From contig CM057230.1 in assembly GCA_029891385.1 (NCBI GenBank), positions 49,083,414 through 49,147,413 of the forward strand: a stretch of DNA of 64,000 nucleotides, in the 5' to 3' direction. The position numbers and the translations under genes were made by a program. The notes under the pieces were generated by a model. That model was not told the DNA's origin, did not search any database, and was given only the letters and a program-made list of their open reading frames with translations. Every line of letters begins with the position of its first letter. Position 1 is the first letter of the stretch. Shown one piece after another: positions 35,201 through 47,200 of this stretch. The DNA is from Erythroxylum novogranatense (taxonomy: Eukaryota; Streptophyta; Magnoliopsida; Malpighiales; Erythroxylaceae).

Positions 35201-38200
35201 AAAGTCTCCAACCATTCTGCACCCAAAACCAGATCTATTCCCCCCAATTGAAGAATGTATGCATCAATTAGTAGCTCTGCATTCCCTACTAACACCACAA
35301 GTCCCTTACACCGACCTTGTGAGAAACATTTTGTTCCATTACCCAATTTCACTCCATAGGATTCGGTTGGAGTCACATTCAAACCTAAGGTGGCTACTAA
35401 GTCTTGTGAAAGATAATTATGACTTGCTCCTATGAGGAGCAAGATTGGAACTCCAGCCAACTTACCCTCAATTTTGAGGTTCTTAGATTGGACAATCTCC
35501 CCATACTAAGCTACTTGACAAACCATTTCTCATGCCTCACCAGTTTCGGTCTCCTCTCTGTCCCCTACACTTGAAGGAACCCCTTCTCCTTCGTCGTCCC
35601 CTTCCCAAATCAGTAGTCTCAAATGCTTGTCAGGGCAAACATAGGTAGGGCTATAGTGCTGTCCACATTTAAAACATAATCCCTTAGCCCTTCGGTCCAT
35701 CAATTCCTGATAAGAGAGGTTTTGGGTCCCCTTTGGTCGCCTCTCGACAACCCTCTCAACGTCGGGTCCTCGTTTAGCTCCACCGGTAGGATGCGCCAGG
35801 GTCCGGACCACGTTGGGTCGCATGCCGCCCCAATTGTGACCACCCCTGGTCGAGTAGGTGGTCCCGAACCTCGGAACATCCACAGGTCTCCAGCCCGCTA
35901 TCGGTTTGGTAGTCATCAATGGAGCTAGTTTGCGCTCCACTGCTCGCTTTGTGGAGATCATCTTATATCAGGAAGAAGGATCCAAGGCCAAGCCTTATAT
36001 CTTCTCGTAATCCCCCTAAGAAAAGACCCATATACTGATCTTCGGGAAGGGGAGGAACCTGAGCCATCAACATTTCAAAAGTTTCCATGTATTCGTCCAC
36101 GGTGCCTTGCTGCGTCAATGCCTTCAATTGGGAAAACGGGTTCCCGTTGTAGTGATCTCAAAGTCTCCCAATCCAACTCTAGCTTCGACGATAAGAGGAC
36201 CTTGAACTAGTGCCATGTCATGCCTTCCATGCAAATCTGAGCCAGCTGAACTCGAAGTTTTGGTGGGGTGTCCTGAACGGTGAAGTACACTTCCGCACAA
36301 GAGACCCATCCTACCGAGTGTCACCTTGGAATGGAGGGAGTTCTACCCTTTTTACTCGAAGATGATACTCTTCCGACGTCATGGAGGTGACGCCGCTTCC
36401 TTCCACTGCCGTCTGTACCGACTTCCCACGATTGACGGAGCTTGACCCAGCCTCCGGTGATTGGTGTACAGTTTGATGCTGGAACCCCTCTCGCATCTCT
36501 GCGTGCATCGCCGCTAAGGCTCTGGAGGGGTCGTCGACATCTTTATGTAAGTTCCCCAGTTGGACCGTATGGTCCAACAGTTTCGTCTCTACCGCTATCA
36601 TACGAGCATCCATTGCTTCCCACTTTTGTGACGCCATTCTCGTTTGCATACACTGGGCCTCTCAATGAAAGCATCAATCATAAGCAAATGGATGATAGTA
36701 TAGGATTTTTATTAATATTTAGCAATAGCCTTGTAGGAAACTACAAGAACCAAAGCTACCAACCAACAATGGCCCCTCAAGCTTCCAGCTGAGACAGTAC
36801 AAAGAGAAAAGTTACCCCCTCTGTGCTACCCCATTCCCTTACATACTCTACCCTCCACTCGATTAGCTATTAGCTTCTCTCTCCTCTAACTAATTCTAGC
36901 AAACTTAGCTGACTCATCATTCCCTGGGTCACTCACTTTCTACTCTGCCTTAGTCTTTTTCCTAGAATATGTTAACATGGGTTTGTGGCCCATGTTTTGT
37001 TCCTTCCTCCTATTTCTTCTAGAGTAAGTCAATATGGGTTTATGACCTGTATAGCTATCAACCTATTGTTCTCAAGGGACAACATCAATCAGACATCTCG
37101 AATGATGAGCCTGTAGACGTACAAGGTCCTCTAAACCCTCTACTATCCGATACTGTTCTTGTTCTTGATACTTGCTATGATCTTGACATTCCCATGACAC
37201 TCAAAAAAGGTACCGGTCTTGTCCTAGCCATCCTATTGCAAAATATCTCTCATATGATAAACTATCTCAGAGTCATAGGGCATTTAAATAAAAAATCTCT
37301 AATCTGTTTGTTCTGAGAAACATTCAGGAAGCAATTGATGATCCAAAATGGAAATCAGTAGTAATGAAGGAGATCTGTGCTCTTGTGAAAAATGGGATAT
37401 AGGAAGCTGTAGAGTTACCTAGAGACCAAAGAACACTTGGCTGTAAATGGGTGTTTATGGTAAAGTGCAAGGCTAATGAAAGTGTAGAAAGATACAAAGC
37501 GAGACTTGCTCATAAGGGGTTTACTCAAACATATGGTATTGATTACCCAGAGACTTTTGCCCCGGTAGCTAAAATTAACTCTATTCAAGTTTTATTGTCT
37601 CTTGTAGTTAACTGCAATTGGACCTTACATCAACTGGATGTGAAAAATGCTTTTTTGAATGGTTATTTGGAAGAAGAAGTGTTTATGTGTCCACCATCGA
37701 TTTTTGAAAAAATTGTTGGCCAAAATAGAGCATGTAGACTCAAGAAGTCTTTATATGACTTGAAACAATCTCCACGAGCATGGTTTGGAAGGTTTGGGTC
37801 CACTGGCATGGTTTGGAAGGTTTGGGAAGGCAGTGAAAAGCTATGGCTTTCATCAAAGTCAAGCAAATCACCCTCCATTTTATAAACATTCTAAAATGAA
37901 ACAATTGCAATTCTAATTGTCTATGTGGATGACATAATCTTAACTATAGATGACTACGAAGAACTTGCAAGGTTGAAAAGGAAGTTAGCAAAGGAGTTTG
38001 AAATTAAAGACCTGGGAGCATCGAAATATTTTCTTGGAATGGAATTTGCAAGATCAAAAGAAGGAATATTTGTGAATAAGAGGAAGCATATCCTTGATTT
38101 ACTAGGAGAAACTGGGTTATTGGGATGCAAGGTGGCTGAAACTCCAATTGAAGCTGACCTAAAGCTCAGTCTTGCTAAGGATGAAGATGTGATTGATAGG

Positions 38201-41200
38201 GAAAATTTTCAGCGACTGGTGAGAAGACTGATGTATCTATCACACACTCGACCTGACTTAGCCTTTGTTGTAAGCATGATAAGTTAGTTTATGCACTCAC
38301 TAGGCCAGGAGTACTTTAAAGCTGCCTACATAATACTAAGGTATCTGAAAGGGACACCTGGAAGAGGCTTGATGTTTAACAGATGTGACAATATACAGGT
38401 TGAAATCTATACAAATGCTGATTGGGTAGATAGCATTTTTTATGGAAGATCAACATCAGGATATTGTACTTTTGTTGGGGGGAAATCTAGTCACCTGGCG
38501 GAGTAAGAAATAGAAAGTAGTAACATAAAGTAATGTTGAAGCTGAGTTTAGGTCTTTCGCACTTGTGATTTGTGAAGGAATGTGGATCAAGAGGTTATTA
38601 TGAAGATTCCTGTGTCACTTCCTATGAAAGTCTATTGTGACAACAAGGTTGCTATTTCGATTGCACACAACCCAATTCAACATGACAGAACCAAGCACAT
38701 TGAAGTGGACAAGCATTTATCAAAGAGAAACTTAAGAGTGGCTTAATATGTGTTCCTTATATATCAACCAGTGGACAAATAGTTGATATACTCACCAAGG
38801 GACTATAGAAGAAACAGTTTGATCTCCTAGTAAGCAAGCTAGCTATGGAAGACATTTACAAGCCAGCTTGACGGAGAGTGTTGAGAAGGAGAAATCGATG
38901 GCAGCAGAATCAAGGAGTTGCTAATTCGGAGGAAATCTGTTCCTAACAAATTGGGAGAGAAATTAGGGGAGATTTAGTCAAAGTAAATAAATTAGGAGAT
39001 AATTAGGATATTTGATTTGTGTAGAATTCTTTCTAGTATAGATACTATTGTACTCCTAAAAATATATGGAAGTTACACTTTTTTTTTTTTTCTGTATTTT
39101 TGCATTTTGACCGCCATTAGTTCTAGGAATGATAATTTTTGTTTTATAAAGTATCTTATTACCTTGATCTTATTCATTTTTGTATGTGTGATCTCGTTGG
39201 TTGGTCTTGTTTATGGGCTATAGATGCTTACTTATACAAGAGCATGTACAAGTTTCAAGACGTAATCTACTTAATTTTTATACACCTTTACTTCTTCTTC
39301 CTTGGTCAAAGAAATGCAACTCCAGGATTTTAACTTTTTACTGCTTTTGTCTTTCCTGAATTGTATCACACAGGGTTTTACTTACCCTGTACAAAAATTG
39401 TATCACACAGGGTTTTACTTACCCTGTACAAACTCATTTCCTGGAAGATATTCTGGAAATGACAAGGTACAGATTGACTCCATACAACCAAATTGATGAT
39501 TACGGTCAAGAAAAGATGTGGAGAATGAGCAGACAAGCTTCAAGAAAGCGGAAGAGTCAGATTGCTTCCGTTGTTGAGGTCCATGACCTTTTCTGCAGCT
39601 ACATTTGCTATTTTGCAAATGCAGTTTATTTCCTCTTCTACAATTTTGAAATTCATTTTTGTTTTGTTGAGGAAGTTTTTGATTTGGGAAGCTTGCAATA
39701 GGATGCATTGAGAGCAGCCGACTTTAAGGAGTATAGTTCCCAGACTCTGGAGTCCCTGACATCCTGGAATCCTGATTGCATTGGTTTCAATATCATAGAG
39801 TTTCTTTTATGCCATATATGTGAAAAGAAGGGGCCTGGTGCTGTGCTCGTTTTCATGACTGGTTGGGATGACATGAGCTCATTAAAGGATAAGCTACAAG
39901 CAAATCCTATGTTGGGAGATCCAAGTCGAGTGTTGTTGCTTACGTGCCATGGTTCTATGGCCAGCTCAGAGCAGGTAATTTCATATTTGAAGTTGCTTTG
40001 ATAAAACATTCATGTATGGACATTTTGATAAAAATCCTCATTCTTGATTATCAACGTTCAGTATATAGCTTCTAAGCAAATTTCTTTGGAATGTATGCAG
40101 AGGTTAATATTTGATGTACCTGATTGTGGTGTGAGGAAGATAGTGCTAGCTACCAACATTGCTGAGACAAGTATCACAATCAACGATGTTGTTTTTGTTC
40201 TTGACTGTGGGAAGGCAAAGGAGACTTCATATGATGCTCTTAATAACACTCCTTGCTTGCTTCCTTCTTGGATTTCCAAAGCCTCTGCTCAACAGGTAAG
40301 TTTTTCTTCTACTTGGAAATTTGATAGCTGAGATGATTTTGATGTGAAGATTGTACTTCTGATGGTGTGTAATTGCATTTGCCGCCCACATGTTTCTAGA
40401 TGCTATTTGTGTGACATTCTCAGGAGGGATTACTATGGTAGAAAGGCAAGCATGTCTACAAATTTTATAAATCCAAGCTGTCATGAAATGTATTTGGAGC
40501 GTCATCCAAACATGCAAATTTTGGTTTGATCATTTTTTTAATGTGGAGTTGAATCTCACTGAAGCATATTGTAATAACCTCACCGATTGCACAATTTCAT
40601 ATTTGCTTTTACTTTCTTCTAAGCAGGGTTGAGCCTTTAGTAATTTAAGTTAGTTAGAAGAGATTTTAGATTAGCTTGAGGGATGTCCAGTAGCCTTGCT
40701 ACTTTATTTATTTTATGTACTGATCTTTGTCCCTTTGAGATATTCTAAAGGGAAAGGGCAAATAATTTTGTTATAACCTTAATATGTTCTCAAACTCACT
40801 CAAAAGTTCAAAAATAATTTACTTAATCTCCTATTTGGTGATATTATTATCTTGGCCCAATAAATAAATAAAGTTTGTTGAAATGTGATCATAGATATTT
40901 CCTTGGCCAAAAGTTTTGTTGACCTGAAGCAACATTTGGGTATTTCATGTTTTATTTTCTTTTAATTTGATCCTGTATGATCTATCATCATGAGAGTCTA
41001 TGTTTACAAGAAATCAATCATTTTGAGAACAATCGAAAATAAATTGAATAATTATGTTCCTAATGCTTAAAGATTTTTTATTAAACCAAATAAGAGTTTT
41101 GGTCCAATTTTAAGACAAGAAAGATAAATTATTTTTCTCATTTGAGGTTTGCATGCCAATTACTTTCTATCTGACATAGATTTGGCAAGCATGTAGGAAT

Positions 41201-44200
41201 TAGAATGATATGTTTCTTTGTGATCCATTTATATACTTTGTTCTTTCTATCTCCTGCTTGAATAGTAAAAATCTTCATTTCAGAAGCTTTTTATATTTGG
41301 AATCTTTCACATATATATTCTATATTCATTTCGACTTAAATGCATAATGCAGAGAAGGGGGAGAGCTGGCCGTGTTCAGCCAGGCGAATGTTACCATCTG
41401 TATCCTAGATCTGTATACAATGCTTTTGTAGAATATCAATTACCGGAAATATTGAGGACACCTTTGCAGTCTCTTTGTCTGCAGATCAAAAGTCTAAAGC
41501 TTGGAAGCATATCAGAGTTTCTTTCTAGGGCTTTGCAATCACCTGAATTGTTAGCGGTAACACCATTTGTGGCTTGTCTCATTTATACTCCCCGAATCCC
41601 AACTTTCTAACAAACCATAGTAATATCTAACCTAATCCCATAGTTATGATTAATATCTTCTCCCTCGTTGTTTAGGACATAGAGGAGATGATGTTGTCAA
41701 CATCGTGACTATATAACTTTTTTTGTGAAGTTACTTTACCTTGCTCAACTCATTTACCATTGTGTTTTACCCTAATATTTTGCAGGTTCAGAATGCTATT
41801 GATTACTTGAAAGTTATGGGAGCTTTAGATCAGAATGAAAAATTAACTGTTCTTGGTAGGGCAGCATTTAACCATGCTTATTGTTGCTTGATAGGTGATC
41901 CCATAACCATGCTTATTGTTGGTTGATAGGGCGATACTTATCTATGCTTCCGGTGGAGCCTAAACTGGGAAAGATGCTTATTTTAGGTGCTATCTTCAAT
42001 TGCTTGGATCCAATATTGACTGTTGTTTCAGGTCTTAGCGTGAGAGATCCTTTTTTAACACCATTGGACAAGAAGGATGTAAGTTCAGTCTTTTATATTG
42101 AAGAAAGAATGCTTTACTCTTATTGATGATCCACATTTGTCGTACATAGATTGAAGCCTATATTTGATAGGTCAACTCCTACAAATCTATAAAATTGCCT
42201 ATATTTTTAAAGATCACCTCTTATAGATTCTGGTAACTAATCTTAGGGATTTCTAGAGGTATTAACTAAAGAAAACTAAGAATTTTATGAGACTGTAAAA
42301 GGTATCTTCGAACAAGACAGATTCAATGGATGAGTGATTTTAGGGAGTTGAAGTATTCTATTTTCAGCTTGATTTTAATGTACTCAAATATGAGATTGGA
42401 AAATGCCTTAGTAGATCAGTCAACTAATTACTTGAATTTATGTATGGAATACTAATTGGGCCACTATCTAGCAAAAAGTTAATGGAAGTGCTTATCCTTT
42501 TTGGAAAATTCTATGAGTATTTGTAATTGTATACATACTCTAGGGTCAACTTTGATTCCCTATAGGAAATTCCAAAATTTAAGACAATGACATATTATCT
42601 TACAAATATTTTGTGTCCTAGCCTTGTAGTTTTTATGCACTTCCTCTCAATTTGGTTAATGAATTGAGATCTTCAATTCTTTGCTTGGAAATAATGCTTT
42701 GAAACATTCGAGTGTTTGTCTTTTTGTTAAACATCTACTTGTAGGGGAGGTAAATTCCTTGTTGGACTATTTAAAATAATGAAGTAGAATATGATACTTA
42801 TAGAGTCCTCCCTACGATCATTATGCTTATTGAATAAGTAGTATGTGATTGTGTGCGATATTTTCATTATGTGGAAGATCTTTGGAAGGGCACCTAATAA
42901 GATAGATGATACTATCACAATTAAGTAGACCATATTATTACTTTCCTTTTGCAATATGGGATTTTTTTGGATCTATGAGATTTTCTTGGTAAATATGTTG
43001 ACAGCTGGTGACTATCTCATGTAGACTTTAGGAATCTTAAATCTGTGTGAGATCATAAATATGAGCTTTCCTCACACTATCTCATATCTTTAATTATCAA
43101 TTATGCTTTTTGTATATTTAATAGACTTAGGATGTGAAACAGACTGGTTAGACTTATCATTTGGACTAGGTTTTGAATCTAACATGAAACTAGATTCAAG
43201 TAATGACGCATGTTAGGAAGGGGAGATGAGAAAAGAGGAGAAGATAATGAGGAAAAGTAAAAAATTATTATAAATTTATATTGACTCCTAGTGTTTAAGG
43301 TTTGGGAAATACAATTACTCTTTAGCATAATTTAAAACTTGCTTGTAGGTGTATGATAACATTTACTTTCCTCTTGAATTGGTTAATATCCTGTAAGAAT
43401 GCATTTTACTTTAGGCTTAAGTTTCCCTATTTGATGGTTATAGATATTAGGGATGGCAAAAAGGCCCGGGCCTGGCCCAACCCAAAGTCAACTGGCCAGG
43501 CCTGAGTTGATTGGACCTCGGTTGCCCGGACCTAACGAATAAAGGCAAAATAACGTCATTTTGCCATAGTTTTTTAAAAAATTAGTTTGGGCTCGGATCA
43601 GCCCGTCCATTGCCATCCTTGTTACACATGAATATATGAGCTAGACCTGATTATTTTGAAGTACAAGTGTTAAAGACAATATCAAAGAATGTCAATTGAG
43701 TGCTTGATACAATCTTAAGATAATAGTAAGAAAGAACTAATTCCATAATGAAAGTATCAATTACATAAAGGAAAGTTTATCTTAAGAATAAATAGGAAAT
43801 CATATAGATATGACTTTTCCTAATATAGATCTAGCTTTTTCTAATGCTCATTCTCAAGCTAAAGCATATGTATCATAACCTCCAAGTTTCTAAAAGCCTT
43901 GGTGAATAAATCAACAAATTGGCCTGTTGACTTGACATATGGTATCTCAATCATTTCTTCTTGAAGCTTTTACCAAACAAAGTAACAATCCACCTTTCTC
44001 TCAATGGAAGACTTAATTAGAAGAAATATGAATGACTGCTTGATTATCACACATCAACTTCATTGGAGACGAGTGCTCAAAACCAATTTCCCCTTGAAGA
44101 TGCCGTAAACAAATCAACTTACATGTAGTATATGCCATGGCCTTAGGCTTAGCATAGGAATGTACAACAACTGATTGCTTCTTTCTTTTACATGACACCA

Positions 44201-47200
44201 TGTTTTCACCCAAATACACAGTATCCTGAAGTAGATTGTCAGTCATAAGAGCCTGCCTAATTTGCATTTGTATATCCTTGAATCTTAGTATGACCATGGT
44301 TTTGATATAGAAGACCTTGCCTTATCTCAAAATCTTGCTAATTGTTTCCCAATGGCTAGTTTGTGGGTGGAGACTCCATAAACTAACTAACTACATTTGT
44401 AGCAAACGAAATATATGGATGAGTAATAGTCAAATAACATTTGGCTCCACAAGACTATCAATTGACTTAGTTCCCAATATGCATGTCTTCTTTAAAAGGT
44501 CAAGGACATACCTTTTTTGATATAGACAAATCACCATCTTCGACCTTGCTACCTCGACATCATGAAAATATTTTAGTGAACCAAGGTCCTTTATTTGAAA
44601 CTTGATCTACAAAAATTTAAAGATTGGATTCCTACTTTATCATCTCTATAAATAACAATATCGTTAACATAAACAATCAAAAGAATTCTACCAGCTTTGG
44701 AGTGACAATAAAATACGAAATGATCCACACAACATTGATGTAGACCAAACTCCATAACTAATATACTAAAGCATCCAAAGTAAGCTCTTGGTGACTGTTA
44801 TAGACCATAGAGAGACTTTTTAAAGCGGCACGCCAAATTAGTCTCCCCCTGAGCAACGAACCTTGTTGGTTGTTCTATGAAAATTGTCTCCTCACGACCA
44901 CCACGGAGGAAAGCATTTTTTATGTTGAGTTGATGAAGAGGCCAATTATTTGTAGATGCCAACACAATCAAATACAAATAGATGTCAATTTAGCTACAGG
45001 AGGATTGATGTTTGTAAGATAGAAAGAGGTTTGTATTTTCTCATATGTTTACTTTATAGAAGTAAGGCTATATATACATATTTACAATATTAATTTTGGG
45101 AATGTAATCCCTATGATCAAAGGATTATAATCCCTATAATAAAGACTAGAATCGATGACCTTAATGCTCAATATGTAACAGTCCCCTTCAAGTTGGAGCA
45201 TAGATATTAATCATGCCCTACTTGTTACAAATGTAATTGATTCAAGTACCATTTAAGGCCTTTTTGAAGATATCTCTGAGTTATACTTCAATTTTGACAT
45301 ATTCTTTGAAAATCAAGTTGTGCTGAACTTTTTCACGAATGAACTGGTGGTCAATTTAATGTGTTTGTCCTTTCATGAAACACTAGATTAGAAGCAATAT
45401 GTAGAGCAACATGATTATCACATTACAGTTTTGCTAGTACTGAGGCTTTAAAACCAATTTCATATAATAGTTGATATATCCATATTGTCTCACACGTTGG
45501 CACACCATGCCATAGCTTTGTATTCAGATTTTGCAGTGGATCTTGATACAACATTTTGTTTCTTACTTTTCCGTGAGACCAAGTTTCCTCTCACAAAGAC
45601 ACATTAGCCAACAATTGATTTTTTATCAATCTTAAAACTTGCCCAATTAGCATCTGGAAAACATTCAATGTGATTGTGTCCATGATTTTCATATAGTATC
45701 CCTTTTCCAGGAGCGCCCTTTAGGTAACATAAGATTTCTTCTAAGATTGCCCAATGATGAATAGCTGGAGAGGACATGAATTGACTTACAACGCTAATAG
45801 AATATGCAATATCAGAGCGAGTTATTATAACATTGCTTAATTTTCCTATCAATCTTCTATATTTTTCAAGGCCTCAAGCAAATCTCTATCTTGGTAAGTT
45901 GTACATTTAGGGGGCTTTGAGGTATTGTGTGGCTTAGCTCCTAGCTTTCCCATTTCAGCTAATAGATCAATTACATATTTTCTTTGGGACAGGAAAATGC
46001 CTTTCTTGCTTCTCGTTATTTCTACTCTCAAAAAATATTTTAGAGCTCCCAAATTCTTTGTTTGAAATTGACTATGGAGAAAGGATTTTAATGATGAGAT
46101 GGTCGTAGAGTAACTTCTTGTAATGATGATGTCATCCACATATGCAACAAGGAGAATAATACCAAGTTTAGATTGTTTATAGAAGATTGAGAGATTAGAT
46201 TTGCTCGTAGTCAATCCAAAAATTTCTACGACTTGACTAAATTTCCCAATCGAGCACTTGGACTTTGTTTCAAACCATACAGTGACTTGCACGAACAACA
46301 AACTTTGTCATACTTCCCCTGAGCAACAAACCCAGATACACTTCCTCTTGGAGGTCACCATGTAAGAAGACATTTTTAATATCTAACTAGTGTAGGGACC
46401 AATTAAATGTAGCTGCCATAGAAATGAATAGGTAGATAGATGTTAGTTTAGTAATAGGCAAGAAAGTATTAGAATAATTCACACCATAAGTTTGAGCATA
46501 GCCTTTAGTAGCAATTGATCCATCAGAGTTGACTTTGACTGTAACGACTCATTTGCATCCGATGGATTTCTTTCCAACAGGTAAGTTACCAAATTCCATG
46601 TACCATTAGCCTTTAAAGCATTCAGCACCTATATCATAGCATTATGCCAACTAGGAAACTTCTTGAATAGTTTTTGTTGGACCAATAGAGGTTGACAAAT
46701 TAAATCCTTCTATGTTTTGATGATAATAAAACTTAAAGAATTGGTTAAGAAATAATTTCAGGTATTTGGATTAAAATGGTGGTATACTAGTCGACTAATG
46801 ATGGCACAAGTTGACTATTATGTTGTTGATGATTTTCAAGTCAGATGAAATTTAAATAAAGTCGATTTGTGAAAATCAAGATTGCAATAATGAGTATCAG
46901 AATTAAACAACGTGTATTTCATGAGAAGATCTTGTATGAAGAATTCAAATAAGCATCTCAACAATCAAAGATTGGAGATTGTGTGAGATCTGTCAGTTGG
47001 AGCTTGAGATGAGTCGACCATCATGTTGCAAGTAGACTATTAACAATCAGACCTGTCAGTTGGTTAAATGGACTAGTCGACTATCATCATATTAGTCGAC
47101 TATTCGAAGAGCGGAGCTGAAAGTTTCATGAAAAACGTTAGTGCTAGTCGACTAATTCTTGAAGACAAGTTGACTATAATGTACTAGTCGACTATTACAC

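Larger units (their letters stand above)
34366..37050 (-). mobile_element. Ty3/gypsy (Reina-like) element, minus strand, truncated, nested in copia
   Basis: On the minus strand: LTR-like segment (about 36690-37050, with an AATAAA-type signal), gag, zinc knuckle, protease, and RT up to the catalytic FFDDILIYS near 34400. RNase H, integrase and the 3' LTR are gone. RT wording [20 protein letters not shown] and [17 protein letters not shown] suits Reina-type chromoviruses. The exact ends and TSD are not resolved. Confidence 0.75.
33425..39078 (+). mobile_element. Ty1/copia element with short LTRs, + strand, defective
   Basis: The 5' LTR (33425-33646) is followed directly by primer site TGGTATCAGAGC (33647-33658); the 3' LTR (38879-39078) follows the purine run ACGGAGAG. 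Gag, RT and RNase H remain; protease and integrase are missing where a gypsy element sits. Flanking T runs make the TSD ambiguous (possibly TTTTT). Confidence 0.85.
32671..39410 (+). other. helicase intron 8 (6.7 kb) containing a copia element with a nested gypsy element
   Basis: The donor GTAAGT follows exon 8 (LRIP) and the acceptor used is CACACAG at 39404-39410. 32671-33424 and 39079-39360 have no recognisable content and are probably original intron. The rest is the copia insertion 33425-39078. Confidence 0.85.
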
